Source of the DNA: JBFHIZ01 sp963666475
Lineage (GTDB): Bacteria; Bacillota; Clostridia; Lachnospirales; Lachnospiraceae
Length of the DNA stretch: 64,000 nucleotides
Direction: 5' to 3'
NCBI GenBank assembly: GCA_963666475.2
Contig: CAXXJM010000001.1
Coordinates: forward strand, 1 to 64,000
Positions 35,173 through 45,428 of the stretch are shown in pieces. Position 1 is the stretch's first letter; each line of letters starts with the position of its first letter. The notes beneath the pieces were generated by a model. That model was given only the letters and a program-made list of their open reading frames with translations. It was not told where the DNA came from and did no database searches. The translations under genes and the position numbers were made by a program.

Positions 35173-37881
35173 GTGAGAATATTTAAAAACCGCATATTTA
35201 TAACATTCATAAAGATATTTATTCCATTGTTTGTCTTGCTTGTTATTTTGTTTTTGAACAATATGATCATTGAAAGGGATAATATTTCAAATCGTATTAT
35301 CGATGAAACAAAAATTACGAATGCAAATAAATCCCAATTGATAGCAAAGGATATCTCTGAAATATATGAGAATGTCTTAGTGATATATGATTCGAATGAA
35401 TTAAACAATTATGTGTTACATCCAAATGTAAGTAACAGAGAAGAGTTGTCGCATATGTTACAACGAATTATCAATAATAAGAGCGACTATCTTGAGATTT
35501 GTTTTGCTGATTTGGCGGGACAAGAAATTGTTCATGTAACAAACTGGGGTGACTCGATAAAAATTGAGTCGGAAGACGAATTGGAAGATATTGGAAACAC
35601 AGATTGCTTCAAAAATGCAATAGCACTGCAAAAGGAAGAACTGTATATTTCGCCGCTCGTATTGGAACCATTATCTGGAAATGATTCCGAAGAACAACCT
35701 TTAATTCACGTTGCAATGGCTGTTTATGATGAGAATAATGAGGTGCAGGGCGTATTGGCAATTAGTTATCATGCACAGTATTTTTTTGACGTCATGAAAA
35801 GTGCAAATGAAATAAATGAGCAATATGATTCTGAAATATATGTATTGGACCAAAACAATGAATGGTTGATTTATCCAAACGAAACAAGCGACCTGCAGAT
35901 TCGGCGTGGGAAGGAAAATCTTGTCGAAACAACTCCTGATCTTCTAAAACTTGTTCACCAAGAGGACTTTGGCTTTGGATGCATTGATAATCAAATCATA
36001 GTTTATGAGAATCTACTGAATCAAATCACTGAGGAACATATCATTAGTGATAATCAGTGGATTGTCATCACTAGCACGAATAAAGAAACAATCTTCTCGG
36101 GACTATTGTTTATGAATCGCCTTTTAGAAGTGTATAGCATTGTTATTGTTATTAGTTTGATGTTCTTTTCTTTCGTTACGGCATGGTTGTATGAACGCTT
36201 AAAGAAAAAGGATCATATGCTGGAGATTACTGAGAAAATCGCGGACTCTACTTCGGATGCAGTCGTAATTACGGATCCGGAAACAAAAATAATTTATGTG
36301 AATGAAGCATATGAAAAAGCATCAGGATACCATGCAGTTGAAGTGATTGGAAGTAAAACAAATCGATTTAAGTCTGGAAAACATAACAGCGAGTTTTATA
36401 AGAGAATGTGGGACGAGATTGAAGAAAACGGCTATTGGGAAGGTGTTCTCTGGGATCGAAAAAAAGATGGACTTCTCTACCCAAAAAGACTTCGAATTTT
36501 ATCACTTTTAGAGAAAGACAACAAAACTGTGCATCACTATTTAGGTATCTTTACGGATTTGTCTGATTCAAAGCAGCAGACTTGTAAATATGAAGGTTTG
36601 AATTATAATGATGGACAGATCGTACTTGCAAATGAAGAAATTATGCTGGACCTTTTGAGACGTAGTATTGAGAAGAATCCGGAAGAAATGATGGTACTAT
36701 ATGTTAATATAGAAAATTACAATCAAATTGTTGCGTCTTTTCAAGAGGAGTCGATTTCTTGGTCAGAGCAATTTGTTGCATTGGTACAACCACTGTTAAA
36801 AGATGCGGATTTAATTGCGCAGACAGGCAGAACTTTGTTTATGCTGATTATCAGTAAGGAAACCTTTGGGAATGAGCCGGTAGAGTTCGTGAAAATGCTC
36901 TATAGTGTGATGTCAAATGTTATGGATGTACATGGGAGAAATCAATTCTTTAAGGTTCATATTGGAGCGTCTTTTTGGCCGAATGATACCAGCGATTTAA
37001 AACGATTGTTTTTAAATTCTTTGATTGCTTTGGACTGGTCATATAGCAGGCATGGTAGTGAAATTACATATTTTACAGATGAAATGACAAAGAAACTTAA
37101 TCAATCCAATGAAATTGAAGGGTTGTTGCGTACCGCAGCTGTAAAGAATGAACTATATTTGGTGTATCAACCGCAAATAGAAATCAGTACAGGCGAAATA
37201 ATTGGTGTTGAGGCCTTGATTCGTTGGAATAATGAGAAGCTGGGGATTGTGCCACCGAACGTGTTCATACCTATTGCAGAAGAAAATAATCTGATGATAG
37301 AGCTTGGAGATTGGATTATGGAACGCGCTTGTCAGGATCTTAGAAGATTATGTGACATGATTCCAAAATATGACAGTGAATTTCGTTGTGCGATCAATAT
37401 TTCATCGGTGCAGATGGAAGAACCAGCATTTCTTGAAAAATTGCAACGATTACTTGAGACATATCAAATCGGTGGTTCTCATGTGGAAATAGAACTTACA
37501 GAAAGTCTGCTTTTGACTGATATGGATAAAAATATTCAAAAACTGGAACAGATTCGCTCACAAGGAATGACCATTGCAATCGATGATTTTGGAACAGGGT
37601 ATTCTTCTCTATCCTATTTAAATTCTTTGCCAGTAGATAAGATTAAAATTGATCGAGGTTTTGTGAAAGATTTTCCGGATACAGACGATGGTAAGCTATT
37701 GAATATGCTTGTAGATATGGCAAAAGGTTTGGGCAAAAAAGTGCTCACGGAAGGTGTAGAAACGAAAGAACAAATGGAGTTTTTGAAAAGTGTTGAGTGC
37801 GATTATATTCAAGGATTCTATTATAGTAAGCCATTGGAATTTGATGATTTACTTCTTTATCTAAATAAACAAGTAAAATGA
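35173..37881 (+). CDS. Membrane c-di-GMP phosphodiesterase: Cache sensor, PAS, degenerate GGDEF, EAL
   Basis: 902 aa, GTG start with GAGGTG upstream. TM1 about 13-30, an extracellular Cache-like sensor about 35-300, TM2 about 310-335, PAS about 355-470 ('ITDPETKIIYVNEAYEKASGY'), a GGDEF-like domain about 475-640 whose active site is 'QTGRTLF' instead of GGDEF, so no diguanylate cyclase activity is expected. The EAL domain (about 650-900) keeps 'VEALIRW', 'ELTES', 'DDFGTGYSS', 'KIDRGFV' and 'EGVET', so it should hydrolyse c-di-GMP. Works in motility/biofilm switching, consistent with the chemoreceptors nearby. Confidence 0.92.
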   Translation: MRIFKNRIFITFIKIFIPLFVLLVILFLNNMIIERDNISNRIIDETKITNANKSQLIAKDISEIYENVLVIYDSNELNNYVLHPNVSNREELSHMLQRIINNKSDYLEICFADLAGQEIVHVTNWGDSIKIESEDELEDIGNTDCFKNAIALQKEELYISPLVLEPLSGNDSEEQPLIHVAMAVYDENNEVQGVLAISYHAQYFFDVMKSANEINEQYDSEIYVLDQNNEWLIYPNETSDLQIRRGKENLVETTPDLLKLVHQEDFGFGCIDNQIIVYENLLNQITEEHIISDNQWIVITSTNKETIFSGLLFMNRLLEVYSIVIVISLMFFSFVTAWLYERLKKKDHMLEITEKIADSTSDAVVITDPETKIIYVNEAYEKASGYHAVEVIGSKTNRFKSGKHNSEFYKRMWDEIEENGYWEGVLWDRKKDGLLYPKRLRILSLLEKDNKTVHHYLGIFTDLSDSKQQTCKYEGLNYNDGQIVLANEEIMLDLLRRSIEKNPEEMMVLYVNIENYNQIVASFQEESISWSEQFVALVQPLLKDADLIAQTGRTLFMLIISKETFGNEPVEFVKMLYSVMSNVMDVHGRNQFFKVHIGASFWPNDTSDLKRLFLNSLIALDWSYSRHGSEITYFTDEMTKKLNQSNEIEGLLRTAAVKNELYLVYQPQIEISTGEIIGVEALIRWNNEKLGIVPPNVFIPIAEENNLMIELGDWIMERACQDLRRLCDMIPKYDSEFRCAINISSVQMEEPAFLEKLQRLLETYQIGGSHVEIELTESLLLTDMDKNIQKLEQIRSQGMTIAIDDFGTGYSSLSYLNSLPVDKIKIDRGFVKDFPDTDDGKLLNMLVDMAKGLGKKVLTEGVETKEQMEFLKSVECDYIQGFYYSKPLEFDDLLLYLNKQVK

Positions 37882-37895
37882 TTCAAGCGGTGTTT

Positions 37896-37939
37896 AAGGA
37901 ATCTGAAATGAGAGTATTCTTGTTTTAGATTCCTTTTTT
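37896..37939. terminator. Bidirectional terminator between EAL and AraC genes
   Basis: AAGGAATCT / AGATTCCTT stem, T-run on the plus strand; it overlaps the end of the convergent AraC gene. Confidence 0.7.
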
Positions 37940-38704
37940 ATATTTAGATGGAGAACAACCAACACGACTTTTGAATTGTCTTGAAAAGTGTTCGAGACTG
38001 TTGTAGCCACAGATCATTGCAATTTCACTCATCGAATATTCGGTATGATCTAATAAGTTGCACGCATGATTGATACGGCTCTGTATAATATCTTGGTTGA
38101 TACTTACACCAAAAATTTTTTTGTAAAGATGTTCAAGATAGGACAGGCTCATGTTTAGTTCTTCAACAAGGTTCATAATTCGATCCGGTGTTTCATGTTG
38201 GTGATAGATTCGATTGCGAATCGCGCTCAAAGATTCTCGATATTGATTGATAGAGGATGTGTTGTTTTTTTCGGACTGGTATAAATCACTGAATTTATGA
38301 AACATGATGTCTGCTTTTTGCTCTAGAATTCGATTGTGATGAAAACCAACAGAAATATATTCATCCAATAAATCGTACATCATTAAATTGATTGTACGAT
38401 GACTATGAAGAAAAATCGGAGTTTCTAGCGGAATATTTAATTTTTGAAAATATTGATTAGAATCCAGATCAAAGTGCATCCAATCGTTAACAAAATCTCC
38501 ATCTGTTTTTCGGTACATTTGCGGGGTGTCTTTCGGATAAATTAAAAACGTGTTTTTTTTGACTAGCTGGTATTTCCCATGGAGCATGAGTTCGGTATCT
38601 GTGCGAAAGAATAGAAACAGGTAGTCTTTCGTCCCATTCTTTCGAACCAGGTCGATTCCTCCAAAATTTACAAATTGACATGCCACCCCGTTGATTTTTA
38701 TCAT
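37925..38704 (-). CDS. AraC-family transcriptional regulator
   Basis: 259 aa. The frame extends upstream, but ATG at 38704 with AGAAAGGA before it is the sensible start. N-terminal cupin-like sugar-binding domain (about 1-140: 'YPKDTPQMY', 'WMHFDLDSN'), then two HTH motifs ('RIMNLVEELNMSLSYLEHLYKKIFG', 'MSEIAMICGYNSLEHFSRQFKSRVG'). Divergent from the GH51 arabinofuranosidase gene with a 160-nt shared region, so it is the likely activator of that gene. No arabinose transport genes are here. Confidence 0.92.
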   Translation of the reverse strand: MIKINGVACQFVNFGGIDLVRKNGTKDYLFLFFRTDTELMLHGKYQLVKKNTFLIYPKDTPQMYRKTDGDFVNDWMHFDLDSNQYFQKLNIPLETPIFLHSHRTINLMMYDLLDEYISVGFHHNRILEQKADIMFHKFSDLYQSEKNNTSSINQYRESLSAIRNRIYHQHETPDRIMNLVEELNMSLSYLEHLYKKIFGVSINQDIIQSRINHACNLLDHTEYSMSEIAMICGYNSLEHFSRQFKSRVGCSPSKYKKGI

Positions 38705-38864
38705 GAACAAATCCTTTCTATACGATACTTTTATTGTGCAAAAAAGTTCAAAAGTCATGCAAGTTATATCATAGACTTTGCTCTTGTATACTTTATAATT
38801 ATAGTAGTTGAGGGTTGGTATTACAACTAAAAAAATCAAACAACTTGAAATGGGAGGATGACAA
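38705..38864. promoter_or_regulatory. Shared divergent promoter region (AraC / GH51)
   Basis: TATAAT at 38794-38799 serves the GH51 gene, but the matching -35 position is poor (TAGACT with a 16-nt spacer), which fits activator dependence. No clear AraC half-site pair was identified. Confidence 0.5.
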
Positions 38865-41675
38865 ATGAAGGTGAAAAAACAGGGATTTCGCAGTTTGCTT
38901 ATGGGAGTACTGATGGGTGTACTTTTGGTTTCTGCTGTGGGATGTGAAGAAGACGAAACCAAATCGGCGACGGATCTAGCAAGTGTTCAGATGGAGGATG
39001 AAGAAGAAAAGGATAATTCCGGCATATATGGTACAGCTATGGAGCTTGCGTCTTATGATGTGGGAAAAAGCAACTTTCAACTTGTTGTCGATGCATCAAA
39101 TGAAGTACATGAAATTAGCGACCTGTTATACGGAATATTTTTTGAAGATATCAACTTTGCTGCAGACGGTGGATTATATGCTGAAATGGTTCAAAACCGT
39201 TCTTTTGAATTTACAAAACTAGCAAGTAACAATCAGATGCATGCGTGGAATGAAGTTGGTGTGATTCAGGCAGAAGTAATCGTGGATGATTTGGATGGAG
39301 CATTAAATGTAAATAATCCTAGTTACGTCGTTCTGAAAAATGAAAACGATGAGATTGCAGGAATCGAGAATATCGGTTTTTTGGATGGCATGTCCATTGA
39401 ACAAGATGCTCAATATGATTTTTCGCTCTATGCTAAGGGGCAGAATGAATACCAAGGTTCTATTTATGTGGATTTGATGGTTGATGGTAAAAGTGTTGCT
39501 TCAAGCGTTATTGAGAACATCAGTGATGTATGGGAAAAATATGAACTGACCTTGCAGTCATCGGTTTTTGCAAATCAACAGGTGACTTTATGTGTTCGTA
39601 TGGATAAAGGAACTTGTGATTTGGATATGATATCTCTTTTTCCGAGAAACACCTATTTAGGAAGAGAGAATGGACTTAGGAAAGATCTTGCAGAGAAACT
39701 TGAAGCACTTGAACCGTCCTTTTTAAGGTTCCCGGGAGGTTGCGTCATTGAGGGCGTGACACTTGAACTTGCATATGATTGGAAGGATTCCATTGGCGTG
39801 GATGAAAATGGAGATCCCTTATATTTCAATGGAACATATGGTGATGTAGCGGCGCGTAGTATGGGGCAGAACATTTGGACGGACGAACGTTCAAATAATG
39901 ATAAAAATCCTTCCTTTATGACATATGGACTGGGATTCTATGAATATTTTTTGCTGGCTGAAGATATTGGTGCAATAGGTGTTCCGGTTGTAAATGCAGG
40001 TCTTTGTTGTATGGCGCAGGGGAATGGATCGGGTCCTGCTGTCGGAACGGATGCATTTGATCAGTATGTGCAAGATGCTTTGGATTTAGTCGAATTCTGC
40101 CGTGGGGATGAGACTACCACTTGGGGAGCGGTACGTATTGCAATGGGTCATGAAGAGCCATTTGCACTAAAATATATTGGAATTGGAAATGAACAGTGGG
40201 GGGATTCGTTCTATGCGCATTATGAAGCATTTGTGGATGCATTTGCTCAGGCAAGAATTGATGATCCAAAAATGTTTGATGATATTGAATTGATTTTTAC
40301 GCCGGGTCCAGACGATGCGGATAGTGGATATACAATGTATATGGATGCATATGAAGAGGCCTATGACTGGCTTTTAGAACATCCGGAAAGTGATATTGCT
40401 GAGTATGCAGGAGCTACAGATCACCACTATTATAACGACCCAGAATGGTTTTTAAAACATGTCGATTATTATGATGAGGAGAATTATACTAGAAATGTCG
40501 ACGAAATGTTGGAGTCACCTTATGGCGGAGGAATCCGTGTATTTTTAGGAGAATATGCTGCAAGGTCAAATACATGGAAAGCTGCATTGGCGGAGGCTGC
40601 GTACATGACGGGATTGGAAAAGAATGGTGACATTGTCGTGATGTCGGCGTACGCCCCCTTGTTTGGGAACACAACGGCAACACATTGGTCTCCAGACTTG
40701 ATATGGTTTGACAATCATTCTTCTGTAAACTCTGTTAATTATTATACGCAACAGATTTTTTCAACAAATGCAGGTACGACGTTGCTTTCCTCAGATCTTT
40801 TTGGAGCTCAAGTTAAAAGCGAAGGATTTAAAGGAAAGGTCGGTGTGGCGACATGGGAAACATCAGCAACATTTGATAATCTTATCATTACTGATCATGA
40901 TACAGGAGAAATAATAGCTTCTCAGACATTTGATGAAGATACTCTTATGGAGTGGGAAGAGGTTTCGGATGGAGAATGGTCAGTTTATGATGGCGAACTG
41001 ATACAGGGAAGTGAATCAACGGATACAAGAAACTTTGGGAATACAGGAACTGCAGCCTATTTTGGGGATTCTACATGGACAAATTATACGTATTCATTAG
41101 ATGCAACAAAAACTGGAGGCAGGGAAGGCTTTTTGATTCCGGTTGCTGTTGATGACGAAGACAATCATATTTTTTGGAATATAGGTGGATGGGGAAACAC
41201 GGTGTCATGTTTGCAAATAGTCAGTGATGGTGTGAAATCGGGACAAGTTGGAGGAACCATTCAAAGACTAGCTGTGAAAACAGGACAGACATATCGGATT
41301 AAAATAGAGGTTACAGATCGAAATATTAAATGCTATTTGGATGATAAATTATATGTGGATTACGATTTAATCGAGGGAACGAACGCAGAAGCCTATCAAG
41401 TAGTAAGCACGGATGAAACAGGAGATGTCATCATAAAACTTGTTAATGTTACAGATATGGTAAAGACCTTTGCAATTGACCTGCAAAACGCAAATCTTTC
41501 ATCGGAAACTGCAAGTGTTGAATTTTTGGCAGGAAAAAGTCTAAATGATGATAATGTATTAGGACAAGAAGAAGTGATTTTTCTTGAAGAGACTTTGGTT
41601 CAGGGGATATCAAATCAATTTAACTTTACTGTGCCGGCGTACTCGGTCACGGTATTACGAATGAAAACTCAATAA
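38865..41675 (+). CDS. Lipoprotein GH51 alpha-L-arabinofuranosidase with inserted beta-sandwich module
   Basis: 936 aa. Lipobox 'SAVGC' near residue 27. Domain order: N-terminal module (about 60-270, 'LLYGIFFEDINFAADGGLYAEM'), TIM barrel (about 280-630) with 'FLRFPGGCV', general acid Glu in 'IGIGNEQWG' (about residue 442) and nucleophile Glu in 'VFLGEYAARSN' (about 563). A concanavalin-like insert follows (about 670-850, 'FDNLIITDHDTGEII', 'WNIGGWGNTVSC'), ahead of a C-terminal beta domain. Removes arabinofuranose side chains from arabinan or arabinoxylan at the cell surface. Followed by a terminator. Confidence 0.9.
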   Translation: MKVKKQGFRSLLMGVLMGVLLVSAVGCEEDETKSATDLASVQMEDEEEKDNSGIYGTAMELASYDVGKSNFQLVVDASNEVHEISDLLYGIFFEDINFAADGGLYAEMVQNRSFEFTKLASNNQMHAWNEVGVIQAEVIVDDLDGALNVNNPSYVVLKNENDEIAGIENIGFLDGMSIEQDAQYDFSLYAKGQNEYQGSIYVDLMVDGKSVASSVIENISDVWEKYELTLQSSVFANQQVTLCVRMDKGTCDLDMISLFPRNTYLGRENGLRKDLAEKLEALEPSFLRFPGGCVIEGVTLELAYDWKDSIGVDENGDPLYFNGTYGDVAARSMGQNIWTDERSNNDKNPSFMTYGLGFYEYFLLAEDIGAIGVPVVNAGLCCMAQGNGSGPAVGTDAFDQYVQDALDLVEFCRGDETTTWGAVRIAMGHEEPFALKYIGIGNEQWGDSFYAHYEAFVDAFAQARIDDPKMFDDIELIFTPGPDDADSGYTMYMDAYEEAYDWLLEHPESDIAEYAGATDHHYYNDPEWFLKHVDYYDEENYTRNVDEMLESPYGGGIRVFLGEYAARSNTWKAALAEAAYMTGLEKNGDIVVMSAYAPLFGNTTATHWSPDLIWFDNHSSVNSVNYYTQQIFSTNAGTTLLSSDLFGAQVKSEGFKGKVGVATWETSATFDNLIITDHDTGEIIASQTFDEDTLMEWEEVSDGEWSVYDGELIQGSESTDTRNFGNTGTAAYFGDSTWTNYTYSLDATKTGGREGFLIPVAVDDEDNHIFWNIGGWGNTVSCLQIVSDGVKSGQVGGTIQRLAVKTGQTYRIKIEVTDRNIKCYLDDKLYVDYDLIEGTNAEAYQVVSTDETGDVIIKLVNVTDMVKTFAIDLQNANLSSETASVEFLAGKSLNDDNVLGQEEVIFLEETLVQGISNQFNFTVPAYSVTVLRMKTQ

Positions 41676-41683
41676 CTTTTATG

Positions 41684-41720
41684 AAACAGGCAAATATCAA
41701 TGTATATTTGCTTGTTTTTT
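41684..41720 (+). terminator. Terminator of the GH51 gene
   Basis: AAACAGGCAAATAT / ATATTTGCTTGTTT stem (one G-T wobble) with a CAATGT loop, then TTT. Confidence 0.8.
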
Positions 41721-41844
41721 GTTAAAAAGAAAAATACCTTCAAATAATTAATAAATATACAATATTAAATTTGAAAAGAAAGAAATATGATGATAAAATA
41801 TCATTATTGACATACAATTTGAATTGTAATCATATGGAGGGTAT

Positions 41845-44800
41845 ATGGGAGAGCAAAGGTTGGATCAAAAGTCGATAGACTTTCAAGAAGAAATTCGTCC
41901 GGAGTTTTATCGAAGGACGCTTATGGCGGCACCTATTGGATATGCGTATTTAAGAATATTGAGAAATGAAGGGGTGGATATGGATTTTCAAATGGTGGAA
42001 GCAAATCCTGCCTTTGCGCGCTTTTTTAACTTTGATGCTACAGAAATTGCTGGAATGAAATGGAGTAGTTTGCCAAGACAGACAAAACGTTTTACCCAAG
42101 TTATGATCAATAAAATTACGCAGATAATCTTGGAAGGCAAAAGTAAAGTATTTGAAAATTATCTTTCTGAAGCAGAAATGTGGTTGCATGTGCAGGTGTT
42201 CATCATTGACGAAAACTATTTTTCAGTATTTATTACGGATATTTCAAAAAAAGAAAAATATGCAAATGATGCAGTGGTACGTGTTACAGAGAGACTGAAA
42301 CTTGCGATTAAAACGGCGAACATTGGAATTTGGGAATATGATGTTGTAGATGGAAGAGTGATTTGGGATGATACGATGTATCGACAATATAATATAGAAG
42401 AAAATGATTTTTCAGGGTTGTATGCAGAATGGGAAAAATATGTTCATCCAGAAGATATTGATGAATTAAATACAATCATTCGAACCGCAGTTGCAGAAAA
42501 GACCGATTTTTCACATAATTTTCGTGTGATTTGGACGGATGGAACTTTGCGCTATGTCAAGGTATATGGGACCATTGTGTTTGATGAAGAAGATAAACCA
42601 ATTCGAATATATGGAACCAACTGGGATATTACGGATGCGGTACTCAGGGAAGAACAGGGAAGATATTTACTTGCTATGCAGGACATTTTGATGAACATTG
42701 GAGCAACGTATATCAATATTTCTCTGTCAAAAGTTGAAAAGACAATTAATCTGTCGTTGGAAGAATTGGGTCGTTTTGTTCGAGCAGATCGTACTTATAT
42801 ATTTGAATATGATTGGGAGAAAAATATTTGTATCAATACCTACGAATGGTGTGCAGAAGGTATTGAACCAGAAATTGAGAATCTGAAAGAAGTGGATTTG
42901 GAATATTTGCCACAGTGGGTAGAACATCATAAAGAAGGGGTAGTCATGCATATTCAAGATGTATTTGCTCTCTCAGAAGATGATGGTGTCAGACAGATTC
43001 TAGAACCACAAGGAATAAAAAGTCTATTGACGATTCCGATGATGGATCATGGAATTTGCGTCGGTTTTGTCGGGTTTGATTCAGTCAAGGAATACCACGT
43101 CTATTCAGAATATGAAAAGCGTCTTCTTTTATTATTTGCGAGTATGTTAGTTAACATCAATCGACGGATCAGCATGGAACGTGATATGTACAATGCTAGG
43201 ATTCAAGCGGAGTCAGCGAATGTTGCAAAGAGTCAATTTTTAGCGAATATGTCCCATGAAATTCGAACTCCAATGAATGGGATTGTAGGATTTTTAGAGC
43301 TCCTTAATACTTCTGGATTGTCATCAGAACAAAAAAATTATGTGAGAGAGGCAAAGTCTGCATCGGAAGTACTGCTATATTTAATTAACGATATTCTGGA
43401 CTTTTCAAAAATTGAAGCAGGGAAATTATTGATGGAATCCATTGACTTTAATATCCGTCTGGCAATTGATGATGCAATTACCTTAAATGTTCCAAAAGCT
43501 TCGGAGAAAAAGATCGAATTACATACTTTGATTAGTGCACATGTGCCAGAAATCGTGAAAGGTGATTCTGCGAGATTACGACAGATATTGAATAATCTCA
43601 TTAGTAATGCCGTGAAGTTCACAGAAGAAGGCGAGGTTGTTGTAACTGTGGATTGTGTAGAAGAAGAAGGAGACCGTGCAAAATTGACGTTCGAAGTCCG
43701 AGATACAGGAATTGGAATTGCACCGGAAGTAATTAAGAATCTTTTTCAGTCATTTAATCAGGCGGATGCTTCAACAACTAGAAAATATGGAGGAACTGGC
43801 CTTGGTTTAGCCATTTCTCAGGAGCTTGTTAAAATGATGCATGGAGAAATTCGTGTGGAGAGTGTTTATGGAAAAGGTTCAATTTTCCGATTTTATATCT
43901 ATATGGATATTGTAAAAAGAGCGGAGAAAGTAAAATATCACTTTGATCAATTGGAACATGCCAATGTTCTTGTTGTAGATGATAATGAAAATAATTTAAA
44001 AATTGTTAGTTCTTATTTAAAGGGTACTGGACTGCATCTGTTTCAGGCAAAAGATGCTGGCGATGCAATCGCACAGGTTGTACGAAATGCAGGAACATCA
44101 AAACAAATTGATGTGGCAATTATTGACTATCAAATGCCAGGTATGAATGGATTTGATTTAGCGCATGCACTTCACAGTATGGATTTTTCAAAAGATATTC
44201 GAATGATTTTATTGACTTCGCAGGTGAAAGAAGGAGGTGGGGAGATTGCTAAGAAGCACGGGTTTTCAGGGTATCTTACCAAACCGGTGAAAAGAGATAG
44301 TCTGATAGACTGTATCGCTTTAGTGCTTGGCCTTCGTGAAGAAGATATCGAAAGTGAAGTAATTACAAAAAATGTCATTGAGGAAGTCAAACGTAAGAAA
44401 GACCCGAAAATTCTTGTGGTTGAAGACAATGAAATGAATCGTAAAATCGTGGTTTTGATGTTGAAAAAAAATGGTCTTTCCTGTGACGTTGCTGCAAATG
44501 GAAAAGAGGCATATATGGCACTTCGTAAAGCGAATTATGATCTTGTGTTAATGGATTGTCAGATGCCGGTAATGGATGGTTACAAAAGTACAGAGCAAAT
44601 CCGAGAGGATGAGGGAGATTTGAAACATACACCGATTATTGCAATGACCGCGAATGCGATGCAAGGTGATCGAGAAAAATGCTTGGCAAGTGGGATGGAC
44701 GATTATATAAGTAAGCCAATTGATTTCGAACACATGCTTACTTTGGTATCCGCATATTTAAGTCAAGAACAGGCGGTAGAAAAAGAAACGTTGTTTGAAA

Positions 44801-45120
44801 ATGACATCAAAAAATTTATGTTTGACACACACATTTCGATAGAAGATGCAACGGAACTATATGAGGATTTTTCGAACTATTTTGTCCATTCCTTATCTAC
44901 AATGGAACAGTATGTTTTGGATGATAATTTGGAAGAACTGGCAAAAACTGCACATCAATTGAAAGGTGCATCTGGTAATTTGGAAATACATGAGGTATAC
45001 GAACTCGCTAAAGAGTTGGATATTGAAGCCAAGAAAAAAAATATAAATTCCTGCAAACAAATCATCAAGAAACTACAAGATTTGCATAGTAAGGAAGGAT
45101 TGCACAACCAGGGCAAATGA
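41845..45120 (+). CDS. Hybrid sensor kinase: PAS, PAS, GAF, HisKA, HATPase, two receivers, Hpt
   Basis: 1091 aa, no membrane helix, so cytoplasmic. Two PAS-like domains (about 20-145 and 150-270, 'IYGTNWDITD'), a GAF domain about 280-440, then HisKA with His 471 ('FLANMSHEIRTPMNGI'), HATPase ('NLISNAVKFTEEG', 'GGTGLGLAIS'), receiver 1 (about 705-825, 'IDYQMPGMNG'), receiver 2 (about 850-970, 'VLMDCQMPVMDG'), and a C-terminal Hpt with His in 'TAHQLKGASGN'. All phosphorelay elements are present. The output partner is not adjacent. Its signal is unknown. Confidence 0.93.
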   Translation: MGEQRLDQKSIDFQEEIRPEFYRRTLMAAPIGYAYLRILRNEGVDMDFQMVEANPAFARFFNFDATEIAGMKWSSLPRQTKRFTQVMINKITQIILEGKSKVFENYLSEAEMWLHVQVFIIDENYFSVFITDISKKEKYANDAVVRVTERLKLAIKTANIGIWEYDVVDGRVIWDDTMYRQYNIEENDFSGLYAEWEKYVHPEDIDELNTIIRTAVAEKTDFSHNFRVIWTDGTLRYVKVYGTIVFDEEDKPIRIYGTNWDITDAVLREEQGRYLLAMQDILMNIGATYINISLSKVEKTINLSLEELGRFVRADRTYIFEYDWEKNICINTYEWCAEGIEPEIENLKEVDLEYLPQWVEHHKEGVVMHIQDVFALSEDDGVRQILEPQGIKSLLTIPMMDHGICVGFVGFDSVKEYHVYSEYEKRLLLLFASMLVNINRRISMERDMYNARIQAESANVAKSQFLANMSHEIRTPMNGIVGFLELLNTSGLSSEQKNYVREAKSASEVLLYLINDILDFSKIEAGKLLMESIDFNIRLAIDDAITLNVPKASEKKIELHTLISAHVPEIVKGDSARLRQILNNLISNAVKFTEEGEVVVTVDCVEEEGDRAKLTFEVRDTGIGIAPEVIKNLFQSFNQADASTTRKYGGTGLGLAISQELVKMMHGEIRVESVYGKGSIFRFYIYMDIVKRAEKVKYHFDQLEHANVLVVDDNENNLKIVSSYLKGTGLHLFQAKDAGDAIAQVVRNAGTSKQIDVAIIDYQMPGMNGFDLAHALHSMDFSKDIRMILLTSQVKEGGGEIAKKHGFSGYLTKPVKRDSLIDCIALVLGLREEDIESEVITKNVIEEVKRKKDPKILVVEDNEMNRKIVVLMLKKNGLSCDVAANGKEAYMALRKANYDLVLMDCQMPVMDGYKSTEQIREDEGDLKHTPIIAMTANAMQGDREKCLASGMDDYISKPIDFEHMLTLVSAYLSQEQAVEKETLFENDIKKFMFDTHISIEDATELYEDFSNYFVHSLSTMEQYVLDDNLEELAKTAHQLKGASGNLEIHEVYELAKELDIEAKKKNINSCKQIIKKLQDLHSKEGLHNQGK

Positions 45121-45164
45121 ATTATAATATTTCTTTGTAAATATAAGAAGGAATGGTTACGTTT

Positions 45165-45428
45165 ATGACATACGAATATAAAACAAAAGAGACTTGTGCA
45201 ACGAAAATAACATTTGAGTTAGATGGCCAGACGGTTAGAAATGTAGAATTTACAAGAGGGTGTGATGGGAATTTAAAGGCAATTCCACGACTGGTAGAAG
45301 GTCTGAGTATTGATCAGGTGGAAGAAAAATTAAAAGGAATCACATGTGGAAGAAAACAAACATCCTGTGCGGATCAACTTGCAAGAGCGGTTCGCGAAGC
45401 AAGCGATCGGAGAAATGAGTCAAAATGA
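45165..45428 (+). CDS. TSCPD-domain protein (TIGR03905 type)
   Basis: 87 aa from ATG 45165, as in the family, whose members begin with an 'MTYEYKTKETC'-like sequence. Conserved cysteines at 'GCDGNL' and 'ITCGRKQTSCADQLA' fit the TSCPD domain, related to the C-terminal part of B12-dependent ribonucleotide reductase. It is a small stand-alone protein of unknown biochemical role, probably binding metal or DNA/RNA. Overlaps the following gene by 4 nt. Confidence 0.88.
   Translation: MTYEYKTKETCATKITFELDGQTVRNVEFTRGCDGNLKAIPRLVEGLSIDQVEEKLKGITCGRKQTSCADQLARAVREASDRRNESK

Noticed and set aside
38705..38962. N-terminal 86-residue extension of the AraC protein
   Set aside because: It overlaps the divergent GH51 gene and promoter; the internal ATG at 38704 has a good ribosome site and fits the family length.
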